Counted from the first letter of the stretch, positions 11,190 through 23,402 are shown. The stretch: 64,000 bases of DNA from Liopterus haemorrhoidalis (GCA_963971575.1 OZ020624.1:13912625-13976624), one strand, 5' to 3'. The notes: generated by a model from the sequence alone, not told the origin. A program made the numbers and translations.

Positions 11190-13995
11190 TTAGTATTTGC
11201 TCCAATCAATGCTGTAGTACTCATCAGTGCTGTACAGACAGTTTTCAAGAAAAACCTCTCTAAGTTTTTTCTTGAAGGTCCTGTTATTAACATTTCTGAC
11301 AGCAGAAGGCAAATAATTGAAGAAATATGCAGCCGAGTAAAGACCGTTTTTTGACTTCTCAAGTCTTATTTTAGGGAGACGAATATTGTCTTTAGAGCGG
11401 ACATTATAAGAATGACTTGAGGAAACGGTGACAAACTGGGCTGCGTTTTCTTTAACATACACCAGGCAGATATATACAAATAGGCTGTACACTGACATTA
11501 TTCTACATTTTTTAAAAAGTTCCCGGCAGTGGGTTCTGGAGGGGACATTATTCATAATTCTAAGAGCTCTTTTTTGGATTATGAAAATGCGGTTGATCGA
11601 TGAGCTTACTCCCCAATGGACTATACGGTAAGACAAACGAGACTGGAAAGCGGCAAAATAAAAAATACGTAAAGTCTCGAAAGAGACCGAAGTTTTGAGC
11701 CTGACAAAAGCGAAGATAGATTTCTTCAGGGAGATGGCTAAATTGCTGATGTGGTGGTGCCAACTGAGTTGACCGTCTATATATATTCCTAGGAATTTAA
11801 TAGGATCACCGTACTCAAAGACTTCGTCGGTGTTGCGGTTTAGGGAAAAGATAATTTGCTGGGTCTTGCTGGCATAAAGAGTTAATTTGTTTGTAGTAAA
11901 CCAGTTTTTTACTTTCCCTAGGGCAGTTTCTGAAATGTCGAGTAACTCTTTTACTGATGTATTACTTGTTAATATTGTGGTATCGTCCGCATAAAGTGTT
12001 ACATCCGCGGAGTTATCGAAAAAGATATTTGGAAGGTCGTTAATAAAAACGATGAAGAAGAGAGGTCCTAATATTCCGCCCTGACAAACTCCGTAATCAA
12101 CATTTCTCGTTGATGATTCGGTGTCTTTGAAAGAGACAAATTGTGACCTGTTAGAAAAATAAGATTTAAGAAGCTCGTATGCAGTACCACGTATACCATA
12201 ACATTCAAGCTTGTCCAGCAGGATTTTGTGAGGGACACAATCGAAAGCCTTAGAAAGGTCACATAATGTGGCCTGTGATTTCGTATGATTTTCAAGGCTA
12301 TCAGTTACATAGTTAACGAGCTCCGTAATGGCATTTAACGTAGACATGTTGGGTCTGAAGCCGAATTGGTTTTTAACAAGAACATTTTTTTTTCGTGAAA
12401 AAGTTTATTAATCTATTTTTAAGAATCTTCTCGATAACTTTTGATAAGATTAGAATTATCGCTATCGGCCTATAGTTAGATGCATTGTTAACATCTCTGC
12501 TTTTGTATATAGGTATTACTTTCGTAATTTTCAATTTCTCAGGAAAGGTACCTGTTTGGAAACAGGCATTAATAATATTAGCGAATATTGGTGAAATAAT
12601 ATCGACAATTGATTTAAGTATATCGCTGTTGATACCGTACCCATCTTGTGTGCGGCTCCCAGACACAGACGTAATGGTCCCTTTGACCTCGGTATAGTCC
12701 GTTGGATGCAGGAATATGGTGTCAGTACAGCGGGTTACATGGGTCAGAGCACTGTAGTGTCCGGTTGCGATTTTTGAGCTCAATGATGCGGCTATGTTAG
12801 AGAAAAAAGAATTAAAGTCCTCGGCGCTAATGCTAGATGTGGGAGACTTTTTTGTATTTGTTCCAAGTTCGGATTTAACAATATTCCACATAGCCCGAGA
12901 TTTATTATCACTGTTTATAACGTATAAGTTATTGGCTGTGATTTTTGCACGTTTTATTTTTCCCTTATAGGCTTTTTTGGATTTTTTAATAATATGTGAT
13001 AACGCGTCAGAACCAGTAACCTGTTGGAACTCACACATTAAGGCCAACCTTTCTCTATGTATTTTTAAGTCATTGTTGAACCAATTAACATTTTTCAGAG
13101 TTTGCGGTACCATTCTGGATTTGAATGATTTCCGCATGCATTCTGTGAAAGTATCAAAGAAATCATTGAATAATTTGTTAACATCATTGTTGCTCAAGTT
13201 GAAGTTGAGATTTTTGACATTTAAAGTTAGGTTGTGTACAAAATTGTCAATGCTTCCCTGATTTATCACAGTACGCTTACAACAAATTACATTTGAAGTT
13301 ATGACTTTGTTAACGGGGTAGTATTCAAGATGTACCCCAAAATGGTCAGACATGCCATGGTTCTCGACGACGGTGTTGAGGCACCGCTTGTCGACATTGA
13401 TGATTACGTTATCCAGACATGAGCCATTGTTTAGATAAGAAAATCTCGTTATGTCATAGTGTGAAAAAATACAACCATAGCTTTCAACCACGTCTTTGAA
13501 AACGGTACTGTTGTTGTCATCTAGTAACAGGTTGGTATTAAAATCACCACCTATAAAAAATGTTTTGTTTTTTCGACTTAGTAGTTCTAATACATCGTTA
13601 ATAACTTTTAAAAAAAATTCAAAACTGCCTGTCGGTGATCTATAAATAGCAATGACTATGATATTGTTGAGCCTAATGGCTGATGTTTCGCAATGATACT
13701 CAACGGACATGTTTGAAATTTTTTCGTAGTTATGAGAAATCATATGATTCCGTACAAATATACTAACACCGCCGTTATCCATATTTTGGCGGCAGAAATA
13801 ATTTGCTAAGTAAAAATTGTTCAAATTATAATACTTGATTTATTCGTTTCGAAGCCAGTGTTCACACACGCACAGAACATCCACATTTTTATGAAGGTTT
13901 ATAAATAATTCAACTTCATGAAGTTTGTTACGGAGGCACTGTGAATTTAGTAAATATAAACCGACACATTCTTTGGGTTTTCTTGGTGTTACTTT
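11190..13995 (-). pseudogene. LINE ORF2: endonuclease and reverse transcriptase
   Basis: The endonuclease starts near 13990, overlapping the end of ORF1, with VDVLCVCEHWLRNE (about 13850) followed by an in-frame TAA, then GGVSIFVRNHM, FFIGGDFNTNLLL (about 13555) and the MSDHFGVHLEYY block (about 13350). Reverse transcriptase: NYRPIAIIL, DLSKAFDCVPHKILL (about 12240), CQGGILGPLFFIVFIN (about 12080) and the active site LYADDTTIL (about 11990). The C-terminal thumb reaches the stop at 11190. A one-base shift in the A/T run at about 12384-12391 breaks the frame just before the RT palm. The copy is young but disabled. Confidence 0.88.
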
Positions 13996-13999
13996 AGGT

Positions 14000-15021
14000 T
14001 CATTGTTTTCTTCCGTTGTTTATATAATTTATAAAGTCTTGGTGAAAAAAACGATTGACAAAAACCCCAGTAGGCCACATGTTTGGGTTCGTCCACTGCT
14101 TAAGAAGTTCAAAATCGAGACCAATCTTGAAAGAGGTGTAGTTGCCCCTTGAGTTCAGCTTCTCGCAAACAAATCCGTTGTAGTTTTCGGGGCTTTTTTC
14201 TTTAATATAACTAATAATAGTCTGTTCATCCGTACCACTTGCGACGTTCCATATGTGGAGCCAAGCTTTTTTTGGTGCAGATTTAAAATTGGAAGTAATT
14301 GTGTTCCCGTTTGATCCCACAAATCTACCTGTTTTGCGAACCCTCTGATCTTTTTTTTTATCCTTCGCACTAGGTGGCTTGCCGTGCGCTGATGCGAGTA
14401 TGGTTGCATAAGTAGGCTTCGTTGGCGGTGCCATGTTGTTTTGGGCCGGTGACGAGTTTGAGACCGGATCGGAAACCACTTGTAAATTCATGTTATTTAA
14501 TATTTCAGCTTCTAGATTCGAATTATCAGCTGATTTATTGACATCGACAGTTTTTAAAGTGGATACTGTGTTGTCAGTGGTGTTAGAATTATGTATGTCC
14601 GCAATAATTTCATTGTTCACGTGCAGTTTCTTCTTGATGTGATTTGAACTGCTGGGTGATGTAGAGTGGTCATGTTTAGTGCTAATTTTATGAATAAAAT
14701 CATTAATGTTTTTCATCTCACCTGACATTAAAACAAATTCAGAGGTATGTTGCTCAATTTTTTTGATCAAATCTATTAATGATAGCGAATTTTGTTCCTC
14801 TTCTGGTCCAAAAATGGTGTTTGAGCAGAAATCACATAACCATTTTATATTTTTTGAGTAATCGTGACTGCATTAAACTCACGCTTGTTTAATTTAACGC
14901 ACGAACAGTGATAAAGGTTTCCACAAATACCGGAACATTTTACACAATTATTTTCACTGATTACACAAGGATTTTTGCAATAATTGCACTTATACAAATT
15001 TTCATACTGCGTAGCTGCCAT
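14000..15021 (-). pseudogene. LINE ORF1 with PHD-type finger and coiled coil
   Basis: Likely start MAATQYEN at about 15021. A Cys/His cluster follows (CNYC, CVKC, CGNLYHCSC, and CDFC in the shifted frame), the layout of the PHD-like finger found in ORF1 of many CR1/Jockey LINEs. Then come a heptad-like region, a low-complexity linker with KPTYATILASAHG, and a C-terminal RRM-like block (WLHIWNVASGTDEQTIISYI ... PNMWPTGVFVNRFF). A one-base shift near 14862 separates the finger from the rest. ORF1 ends at 14000, just as ORF2 begins. Confidence 0.75.
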
Positions 15022-15065
15022 TTTACTCAAATAAAATTTATACATGAAATGAGAAAGAAAATGTA

Positions 15066-15466
15066 TTAATTATTTAATAATATAGTACAATAATTTTGTA
15101 TTGGTATTTTTTTTTTACCACTGAAATTCACCACAGTAAATAAAATATCATCTATTTCTGACTTGGAATTACTATATCGTCCATGTAGATGACAAGTCCG
15201 ACATATAATTTTCGACTCTTCTATTCTGTTTTTAGTTTTTATTATCTTCTGAGGTGTTTCTTGTTCCCGTATTTTATCTTTTGTTATCTGTAATCTTCTG
15301 TTTCTCACTACCACGACTATATCTGGTTTCTCTAAAGCACTTCTGCCAATAATCATGCACTCCTCTTGTGCCGCGTCTGGCACAATGAGTACTTCGGCTT
15401 CCATCAGTATGTCTTCTATGTTTAGCAAAAGGGTTCTCTTCCCTATTGCTGAGCATTGTTCAAAAT
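15066..15466 (-). pseudogene. Ty3/gypsy protease C-terminal fragment
   Basis: The minus-strand translation contains AEVLIVPDAAQEECMIIGRS at about 15390-15330, which resembles the C-terminal strand and ILGRD-type motif of retropepsins in insect gypsy elements. Its N-terminal partner lies at 20006-20322 beyond the inserted LINE. The downstream part (to 15066) has a CRTC pair but no domain I recognise. Frame disrupted; identity moderately supported. Confidence 0.5.
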
Positions 15467-15699
15467 CAGTTTTTTACTTTTTGAGTGAATAACACGTGTA
15501 ATACCTTCATAGAATAAAATACATAATTAATATACGCAAATTAAAAGTTTAATATTGTGTCTATAACCAGTGGCAGCAGAAAAATTTTGTGCGTCAAGTG
15601 ATATAAGTGTGGAGAAACTAACATTGCTGTACTATTTGTTATTAACAATAACAATTTATAACATATACAAGTTGGACAAGCTAGGTATTAACTTGTCTG

Positions 15700-15885
15700 T
15701 GCACTATCTACAATCCATCTGTTGGATGCCATACCACCAGCATCACACAATTGCTTAATGGTTTGCCAGACTCAAGGAGTACAAGATATTGCAAAAAATT
15801 TACTTTAATCTACTTGCTGGATACTATACCACCATCATTGCACAACTGCTTGACGGGTCTGTACAGTCTAAGGGACACTACTTTT
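15700..15885 (+). promoter_or_regulatory. LINE 5' UTR tandem repeats, about 100-bp period
   Basis: Two imperfect copies starting near 15707 and 15808 share GGATRCYATACCACCA, a CACAAYTGCTT block, and a CAGWCTMARGG block. They sit just upstream of ORF1. They are probable internal promoter monomers, judged from position alone. Confidence 0.55.
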
Positions 15886-15947
15886 TTTATCAAACTATCA
15901 GCTTAAATTTGATTTCATACGCTTAATTTATAATTAATTTCGCTGAA

Positions 15948-16892
15948 ATGTCCGTCTGTAGTATTTGCGTCAACAAAGTGACTTCAAGATCACCTGGCTT
16001 GCAATGCAGTGGTCCTTGCTCAAAATTTTATCATGCGAAGTGTGTGGATGTTCCTATAAAGGTCCTACAGTCTTTCAGCACAGACGGGGTATCATGGAAA
16101 TGTCCATCATGTCGAGCCCCTAATAACGATGGCGCAAACCGGTCCATCATGTTACTCGAGAGTGACGACAGGAATCTACCTGAAAACCAGTGTACAATTC
16201 AGTCACTTTATTATCAGATTCGTGATATGAATGCTCATTTGCAAGACATGCGTGGGAAAAATGATGAATTACTTGCGTCTGTCAACTTCTGCAGCGCAAA
16301 GGTATCGGATTTTGAGGCGGTCATGCATGAAATGGCGGGAAAATTCAAAATTATTGATGCACTTCAGCAGGAAAATGCTGCTTTAAAGGCTGAAGTCAAA
16401 AATATTAACAGCAGACTCGATGATCTAGAACAAAGGACTAGAATTGATAATTTGGAAATACAGGGTATTCCAGAATCCAAAACAGAAAACGTTTATAAAG
16501 TCTTGGAACAATTGGGAAACGGAATAAGTTACCCTATACCTCAAAATATTGTGAATACCGCGCATAAAGTTCAACATTTTAGTCCAAACAACAAAATGCC
16601 ACGAAATATTGTTGTCAAACTTCTTAGTCGTTCAACAAAATTTGAAATCCTTGCTGCGGCTAGAAGAACAAAGAACCAAACAAAGCTCTTAAAATATTGG
16701 TAAGCCTGGATAATCTTCATTAATGAACACCTCACAAGCAACAACAAATTGCTCTACAAAAAAAACAGAGAAATGGCCAAGGAACGCGGTTATAAATATG
16801 TCTGGGTTCGAAATTGCATCATAAATGTTCGCAAAAATGAGACATCACCGGCCAGAGTTATTAAATGTGAATTAGACGTTCTTAAAATGTAA
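15948..16892 (+). pseudogene. LINE ORF1: PHD-type finger, coiled coil, FP-like C-terminus
   Basis: Starts MSVCSICVNKVTSRSPG. A PHD-like Cys4-His-Cys3 finger spans residues 4-57 (CSIC, C-x4-C, FYHAKC, CPSC). A coiled coil with NLEIQGIPESK follows (residues about 110-170), then a C-terminal domain like those shared by insect LINE ORF1 proteins and the baculovirus FP protein, ending at about 16890 with GYKYVWVRN. One in-frame TAA at 16701-16703 cuts this last domain; the frame is otherwise open from 15948 to 16892. ORF1 proteins of this type form multimers and bind RNA. Confidence 0.8.
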
Positions 16893-16948
16893 ACCCTCTC
16901 GAACTTTAACAATTTAAGTAAGAATAATTCTGTTTTCACTTTCTTTTA

Positions 16949-19740
16949 ATGGATGTATCCATTTTTTATCAAAACGTCCGAGGATTGCGTTTTAAAACAC
17001 ACATATTTTATGCGAATTTATTAAATAGTTACTGTGAGGTGATATGCATCACAGAAACATCTCTTATGTCTAGTATAAACACTAATGAACTATTCACGCT
17101 TGAATATAACGTCTTCAGAAGAGATCGGGATCAATCCAACTCACTGAAAAAGGGCGTTGGTGGTGTCCTTGTTGCTGTACGAAAATCTATCCCAGTGAAG
17201 TGTTGTGAAAAGTGGTTCAGTGCGGCAGAGGACGTGTGGGTAACTATTGGTAGTGGCTTAAACAAACTGCATCTCTGTGTGACATATCTTCCTCCTGGAG
17301 ATGCGGATGCTTTCTCTTGTTTCATTGAAAACCTGAGTGTGGTGACGGGCGAAACTGATGACGATGTTTTACTCATATGTGGCGATTTCAATTTACCAAA
17401 CATAACTTGGTCACAAAATGAACGTAAAATCTTGATTCCATCAAATTTCTCAGAATCGCGGTCGACATTATTTGTGGACACGGCATCGTTATGCGGTCTC
17501 GCGCAGTACAACACTCATATGAATTATATAAATGATCATATTCTGGACCTAGTCCTTTCTAGTGTAAACTCAGCTTTGAAACCTGTACTAAAGAGCAATT
17601 TTTCTTTGGTACCTGAAGATGGTTATCACCCGTCTTTAGAGTTTGACGTTGTTTTAGGAAACGTCAAGTTAAACATTTTAAAAAATATCATCTCGAATCA
17701 ATCTTTTAACTTTTTCAAGTTAAACTTTGAAGAAATTGATAATGACCTCCAGGCTATGGAATGGGACAATATATTTAGAACCTGTGATATTGACTCAGCT
17801 GTTTCCATTTTTTATGATAAACTCAGTGATATATTGCTCCGCCACGTACCAAGGAAAAAACCTTACAATAAAAAATTCCCAATTTGGTATTCTGCTTCCA
17901 CCATAAACACAATAAAAGAAAAAAGAAAGTATCACGCCAGCTGGAAACGTTACAATAATGCATTAGACTATATCACATTTAGCACGTTAAGAGGTAGATG
18001 TAAATTATTAATTATAAAAGACTACAAAAAATATTTATCAGAAGTGGAGGATAATATAACAGTAAATCCAAAACTTCTTTGGAAATTTCTCAAAAACCAA
18101 AAAAAGTTCTCATTCAGGCATTCCTAACACAATGTTTTACAACAATCAAAGTGCAAACGATGGAGAGACGGTTGCTGAACTGTTTTCCATGTACTTCAGA
18201 TCTGTTTATGAAAAAGGTGTAACATCCGACCCACAACTACTTCTAAATAATTGTTCAATTATTTAGAAGTAGGCTGATGGCACTGGATCCAAATAAAGGC
18301 CCACGTGATGACGGCATACCTGCATCGTTGTTAAAAAATTGCTGCGTGGGATTTACAATTCCACTTTCAATATTATTTAAATAGTCCATATATAGCGGTA
18401 TAATGCCTACAATATAGAAAAATGCATTAATTACTCCTATATTCAAGTCAGGCGACAAAAGTTGCGTAGGTAACTACAGGCCTATTTCAAAATTATCAGC
18501 GATTGCTAATGTGTTCGAGTCAATTATATATGACGAAGTTTTTAATAACGTAAAACAAATTATAATACCTCAACAGCATGGTTTTTTCAAAGGCAGATCT
18601 GTGGAATCTAATCTCCTGTATTATACACAAACAATATCTAGTGCGTTAGACCAGCGTGTCCAAATCGATGCTGTATATACGGATGTCAGCAAAGCCTTTG
18701 ACAAAATTGATCATTGCATATTACTTAAAAAATTAGCTGAGGCTGGGATTCATGGTGTATTGTTACGTTGGGTTGACTCGTATATAAAAAACCGTTCACA
18801 AGTGGTAGTTGTTAATGGTTACAAATCCAAGGCATTTGTCTCAACTTCAGGTGTCCCATAGGGTTCACACCTAGGTCCACTGTTCTTCATTTTATACATT
18901 AATGATATTGTAAAATGTTTTAAATTTTCTGAAATATTGTTATATGCAGATGACCTAAAAATTTTTTCCCCTATTTCATCACTTTCTGACTGTCATCTTT
19001 TACAAACTGATCTCATACGACTACAAGATTTCTGCACTGCAAATAAATTATTTTTAAACTTTTCAAAATGCTACCATATAACTTTCTCTCGGAATCGAAA
19101 TCAGTTCTTGTTTCATTATAACATAAATTCAAATCCTATAAAAAATGTAACTTATATCAAAGACCTAGGTGTAACTTTTGACACAAAACCTAATTTCAAT
19201 ATCCATATCAATAACATTGCACTGAAAGATTTCAAAATGCTCGGTTTCATCATACGAACATCTAAATATTTTACAAATCATAAAACAATCACTACTTTAT
19301 ATCATGCATATGTTCATTCTCACTTATGTTATTGTAGTACCATCTGGAACCCTCAATATAAGGTACAAATATCCAAAATAAAAAGATTTCTCCAATATCT
19401 GTGCAGAAGAACGCCAATTTCAAGTACTTGCTATCTTATTTCGTGTAGATATTTTAACATTCTCACTGTTAAAGATAAAAGATCAGTTTCAGATGTTATT
19501 ATGCTAGCCAAAATTATTAATGGTATAATAGATTCTCTATCTTTACTCAGCCTTGTGAATCTCAATGTCCCCAATCGGAATTTAAGAAACACTTATTTAT
19601 TTGACGTACCCTTTGCTAAAACTAACTCGAATCAAAATGCACCTATGCTGAGGCTGCCATTTATCTTCAACCAACTATCCTCTAATCTTGATTTTGATAT
19701 TTTCTTCAATAATTTAAATTTTATAAAAAAAAATAGTTAA
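16949..19740 (+). pseudogene. LINE ORF2: endonuclease and reverse transcriptase
   Basis: Begins MDVSIFYQNVRGL 57 bp after ORF1. Endonuclease: CITETSL (about 17050), RRDRD, GGVLVAVR, LLICGDFNLP (about 17375), and a GYHPSLEF block (about 17625). Reverse transcriptase: TPIFKSGD, NYRPISKLS, TDVSKAFDKIDH (about 18680), SGVP followed by TAG where Gln is normally found (18859-18861), LYADDLKIF (about 18940). The thumb runs to 19740. Other damage: a shift near 18120, stops in 18380-18425, and a 16-bp inverted duplication at 18237-18272. Clearly inactive. Closely related in layout to the ORF2 at 23403-26168. Confidence 0.88.
18237..18272. repeat. Perfect 16-bp inverted repeat inside ORF2
   Basis: CTACTTCTAAATAATT (18237-18252), spacer GTTC, then its exact reverse complement (18257-18272). 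It lies in the linker between the endonuclease and RT domains and interrupts the coding frame, as expected of a small templated inverted duplication during replication. Confidence 0.85.
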
Positions 19741-20005
19741 AACACACTTTTTACACTCTTAGTAATTCATTGTAATTCACATCTACAATCGTAACAAAGA
19801 CTTATTATAAAAACTTTATTGTATGGGTTGTAGAGAATATTATTTAAGAAGTTTTATGTATATGTTTTGTTATTGTTATTTTATTACTCATTGTAAACAA
19901 TGTTTATGTATAAGTATATTTTTGTAATTTTCTTTTAGTCGTTGTAGTGTTGGGTTTAAACCCGTTTACAACGCGAAAAACACTTAAATAAATAAATAAA
20001 TAAAT

Positions 20006-20322
20006 TGTCCTTCGCCAAATTTTTTCAATAAAGTTTTCGCAGGTAAGAACTGAATTCCCAACTTTCTAGCTAGGCTATCTCTCATGGTGACGTAGTCACT
20101 CCCAAGATCTATAGATGCCCAAACTTTCTTACCTTGTACTTATATCATCTTCTGATAGTCGTGTTTTGTACGCTCTTCCGCATTGGGCTCATTAACCCTT
20201 TTAACAGATCTCTGTTCTTCTCTTTGTCTATTGTCTGTGTTACTTGTTGGGCACGCCTTCGCTAGGTGGTCCTCACTTTTGCAAATAAAGCATACTCGTT
20301 TGTATGTTCTGAACTGTCCAAG
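20006..20322 (-). pseudogene. Ty3/gypsy gag zinc knuckle and protease N-terminus
   Basis: On the minus strand there is a CCHC knuckle CFICKSEDHLAKAC (about 20290-20250, C-x2-C-x4-H-x4-C), a charged linker with a stop, then ASIDLGSDYVTM (about 20110), a D-x-G motif as in retroviral-type aspartic proteases. The fragment stops at the LINE insertion at 20005 and resumes at 15466. The RT of this element is not present. Old, truncated. Confidence 0.6.
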
Positions 20323-20324
20323 TA

Positions 20325-20352
20325 TAATAATAATAATAATAATAATAATAAA
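20325..20352. repeat. (AAT)n microsatellite
   Basis: About nine consecutive trinucleotide units on the plus strand. It bounds the upstream side of the gypsy zinc-knuckle fragment. Confidence 0.9.
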
Positions 20353-20943
20353 CACTGTATTGTTCGTTTGTCAGTTCAGAACATGTTCTAAGTTGTCTAA
20401 ACTGTACTACGTCTAGAGGAAGTACAAGTTCTGACAAATTAGATTAAGTTAGTGACGTCAGTTTTTAACTTTTTTTGACTTTATTTTGTTAGTTTAAATA
20501 ACCTAAAATCGTAAAAAAAAATATTGAAAAAAGCATTTTTGGTGAAATGTTCAACAGGTGAAGCCTTAATCGAGGATGAATGTTATATTTTTTCTTGTGG
20601 TAAATATAATAATTACATTTATAATCAACTATAATCCATAAATTATGTATTTTATCGTTGATTGAAGAATCATATGTTCAGTCAACGATTTTATAATGTT
20701 GACTACTTGATTTACTAATATATTTTTTTTATACAAAATAGTCTAATAAAAGTAAATAAAAATCATATTGATGGAAGTAATCAAATATTGAAAAGAGACA
20801 TTGGATTAGTTCAAGTGATAATAAATAATACAGAACAGGGTGAAAATATAAATAAAAATACATTTGAAACGATAAACGCAAGCATGAATGATAATTTAAA
20901 TGATTCGGAAACATTGGATGAGTATCGAAGATACGAATACTGA
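20353..20943. other. AT-rich stretch with one unexplained open frame
   Basis: No recognised element. A plus-strand frame is open for about 64 codons ending at the TGA at 20941-20943 (contains FETINASMNDNLNDSETLDEY). It has no domain I know and may be chance or a remnant of a coding exon. Confidence 0.35.
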
Positions 20944-21011
20944 TATTATCAGTGTTGTTTTACTTTCTATGGGTACGGACGTGTCGTGCAAGTGCTCTGA
21001 CAATCCCAAGA

Positions 21012-22121
21012 ATGAGCAAAGAGTTAGCAGTGTGTGAACTTTTGACTTTCATCCAGAATAAAATCAGTATTCTGGATGTAATAACATTGTGCAATGTGTG
21101 TGAGGCTCATTACAGTGAGCCTGATTGTGAGGATGCCAAGAATATCTTGGCTAAATATAGTGATGGTGGAAAAGTTATTACCCGCCGGAATGAGGGCCGT
21201 AAATCGCGGAACATCCAGGACATTATCCGCTTTTTCAGAACCACAGATCCGGAAAAAGTCCCTACCTTTGTCGCAAAGGACCTAGCTAAATTGCCATCGC
21301 TTACGTTTGACTACGTGGACGTTACGGCCATTATGCGAGACATTTTGATCCTCAAAAAAGAGGTACACTCGCTAAAGTGTACCGACAAGTGTACCCTGCG
21401 TGCTGAGGAGCAACTACGCAAGGAACTGGATACACTGCGTACGACAGTCGGTGATCTTCAGGCGCAAATCGAGCAGGGTTCCAAAAACAAGAACCAGGAA
21501 ACTCCGATTAAAAAGACGATGAAACAGACTGAGGGGAAAAGGGGGAACTCCTATGCTGGTGTTACCTCTGCCAGCCCGATTAGGCAGGTTGAAACCGTAG
21601 CTCTGCATGTGCCAGATGTCAATGACCACAGTGTTGCTCCAGCTGATATGACGCCGTCTAGACAAGGTGACGTGTCGTCATTAGTTAATACGTCCAGACA
21701 GTGTCTCGTGTCGTTAGAGGTTAATCCGTCCAAACCAAACGAGGAAGGCTTTACAACTGTAAGTCACAAACGTAAAAATAAACGTAAAGATACAAACAGC
21801 TGTTCGAAAGTTTATAAACGCAAGATTGTTGGGACAGCTTAGGAAATGGGTTCAGTAAGTGGAGTGTCACGCTGTAGCTGGTTATTTGTATCCCGGGTTA
21901 ACCCTGAAGCAACGGAAGCTGACATCTTGGCCGTGCTAAATAACCAGCAAATATCAACTTCCGACATGCGCTGTATTAAAATAAAAATGCGTAACCCACG
22001 GAATTATTCGTGCTTCAGACTGGGCGTCCATAAATCTGAGGTTAGCAGAATTATGTCACCCAACTTCTGGCCAAGCGGAATTGATGTTCGAGGGTACGAG
22101 TGGAGAGAGAAGAACGCATGA
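21012..22121 (+). pseudogene. ORF1 of L2/CR1-like LINE
   Basis: Likely start MSKELAVCELLTFIQNKI at 21012, a start shared with many ORF1 proteins of this group that are annotated as hypothetical in metazoan genomes. An N-terminal helical domain ends around NLPSLTFDYVDVTAIMRD-like sequence (residues about 95-115). A coiled coil and a basic linker follow. The C-terminal RRM-like block SWLFVSRVNPEATEADI begins after a single in-frame TAG at 21840-21842 and ends at 22121 with FWPSGIDVRGYEW. Apart from this one stop the 370-codon frame is open. Confidence 0.75.
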
Positions 22122-22133
22122 ATTATTATCAAT

Positions 22134-23402
22134 ATGGCTCGTCATCTAAGTTTAGCAACATACAACTGCAAGTCGTTGAAACGGATCTCTAGGTTAATTC
22201 GAGAACTGTGCGATACAGTGGATATCTGTTTGCTGCAAGAGACGTGGCTCCGACCTAGTGAGCTCATCTATCTGAAGCAAATTCACCCCAGCTTCACTGC
22301 AATGGATACTTCGGCTGTGTGCGATGACAACGAGGTCCTTCATGGACGCCCATATGCTGGAGTTGCAATTCTTTGGAGGAAACAGCTGTCTGCACAGATC
22401 AACATTGTTCCAATAAAGAATGAACCTCGACTATCTGCAATAACACTCGACACTACGGATGGCCGCGTCATGATTGTCAACGTGTATATGCCCACTAATT
22501 CCATAGAAAATCTACCGGATTTTATCAACTTCTAGGGAAAATGGAGACAACGTTCTTATTGCTGGAGATTTTAATGCAGATCCGGATGGCATCTTCGGTA
22601 AGGAGCTCAGTGATTTCAGCCGCGAGTTTAACTATATCATTGTCGATATGGATCGGCTTGACGCCGACACATATACTTATATTAGCGACTCTCACGGCAC
22701 TACTTCGTGGCTGGATCACTGTGTTGTCTCGTCGGATTTTGTGTGTGAGATACATGATATTCGGGTAGACTACTTGTTCCACTACTCGGAGCACCTGCCA
22801 CTCTACTTCGCGATGCATGTCCCGATGCTGCTGCCACCGTCATCATCACCATCTTCTTCGCCACCGTCATCATCATCATCTTCTTCGCCACCGTCATCAT
22901 CATCATCTTCTTTGCCACCGTCTGCCAGTTGTCAACAGCAGGTTCCGTGGAGTGACTGTGAACGTGTGCGTGAAATCTATAGCAGAGCTAGTGAGTGTGA
23001 GTTGAGTTCGATAGTGATTCCGCGTGAGCTCATTTTCTGCGATAGCACAAGATGTGCTAACCAATTTCACTTTCGACTAATTGACAGCTTCTACGACAGC
23101 ATTATAAAAGCTATTACTATTTCTTCAAGAACGCTGTCATTCGAAAGGGGAATAGGAAGTGTGTTCGCGGTTGGAGTGCGAATGAAGAACTGACGTCTGC
23201 AAACCGTGCTGCAAAGGAGGCCCTGTCTCGCTGGATTGCAGCTGGCAGGCCGAGACAAGGAGAGGCAAATCTCTTGAGACTATCAACGAGAGCCCTCTTT
23301 AAATGGTGTCTCAGGAGACATAGACAGTGTCTAGAGCAGAGCCACGCTGACAGGCTAGCGACTATGTACTACTCCCGCGACTTCGCTAAATTCTGGCGCA
23401 GC
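22134..23402 (+). pseudogene. ORF2 endonuclease of L2/CR1-like LINE
   Basis: MARHLSLATYNCKSLKR starts 12 bp after ORF1. Motifs: CLLQETWL (about 22230), VLIAGDFNAD (about 22550), YISDSHGTTSWLDHCVVSSD (about 22680) and SEHLPLYF (about 22790). A shift near 22533 and another near 23150 interrupt it. Between the endonuclease and RT there is an expanded Ser/Pro codon microsatellite (22838-22925). The frame ends at FAKFWRS where the next LINE begins. Confidence 0.8.
22838..22925. repeat. Coding minisatellite (Ser/Pro) in the EN-RT linker
   Basis: Repeats of CCACCGTCATCATCATCATC and TTCTTCG, encoding runs of Ser and Pro. The unit is about 30 bp and repeated three times. Confidence 0.85.

Larger units (their letters stand above)
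11037..15060 (-). mobile_element. PHD-ORF1 LINE (CR1/Jockey group), minus strand
   Basis: On the minus strand: a short 5' region near 15060, ORF1 (15021-14000), ORF2 (about 13995-11190) and a 3' end with ATTATTATTAAAA at about 11037. Both ORFs have only a few disruptions. No TSD recognised. Confidence 0.8.
15467..20005 (+). mobile_element. Full-length PHD-ORF1 LINE inserted in a gypsy protease
   Basis: Contains a 5' UTR of about 480 bp, ORF1 (15948-16892), ORF2 (16949-19740) and a 3' UTR ending in an AAAT repeat at 19985-20005. Removing it brings the gypsy fragments at 15466 and 20006 together in a plausible way. The target duplication is only the short AAAT, which merges with the tail. Confidence 0.85.
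20944..23402 (+). mobile_element. L2/CR1-like LINE, 5' part (ORF1 and endonuclease)
   Basis: Starts near 20944 with a short 5' UTR, then ORF1 and the endonuclease half of ORF2. It is cut at about 23402 by another LINE. Its 3' part resumes at 26335. The RT core between these points is missing. Confidence 0.8.
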
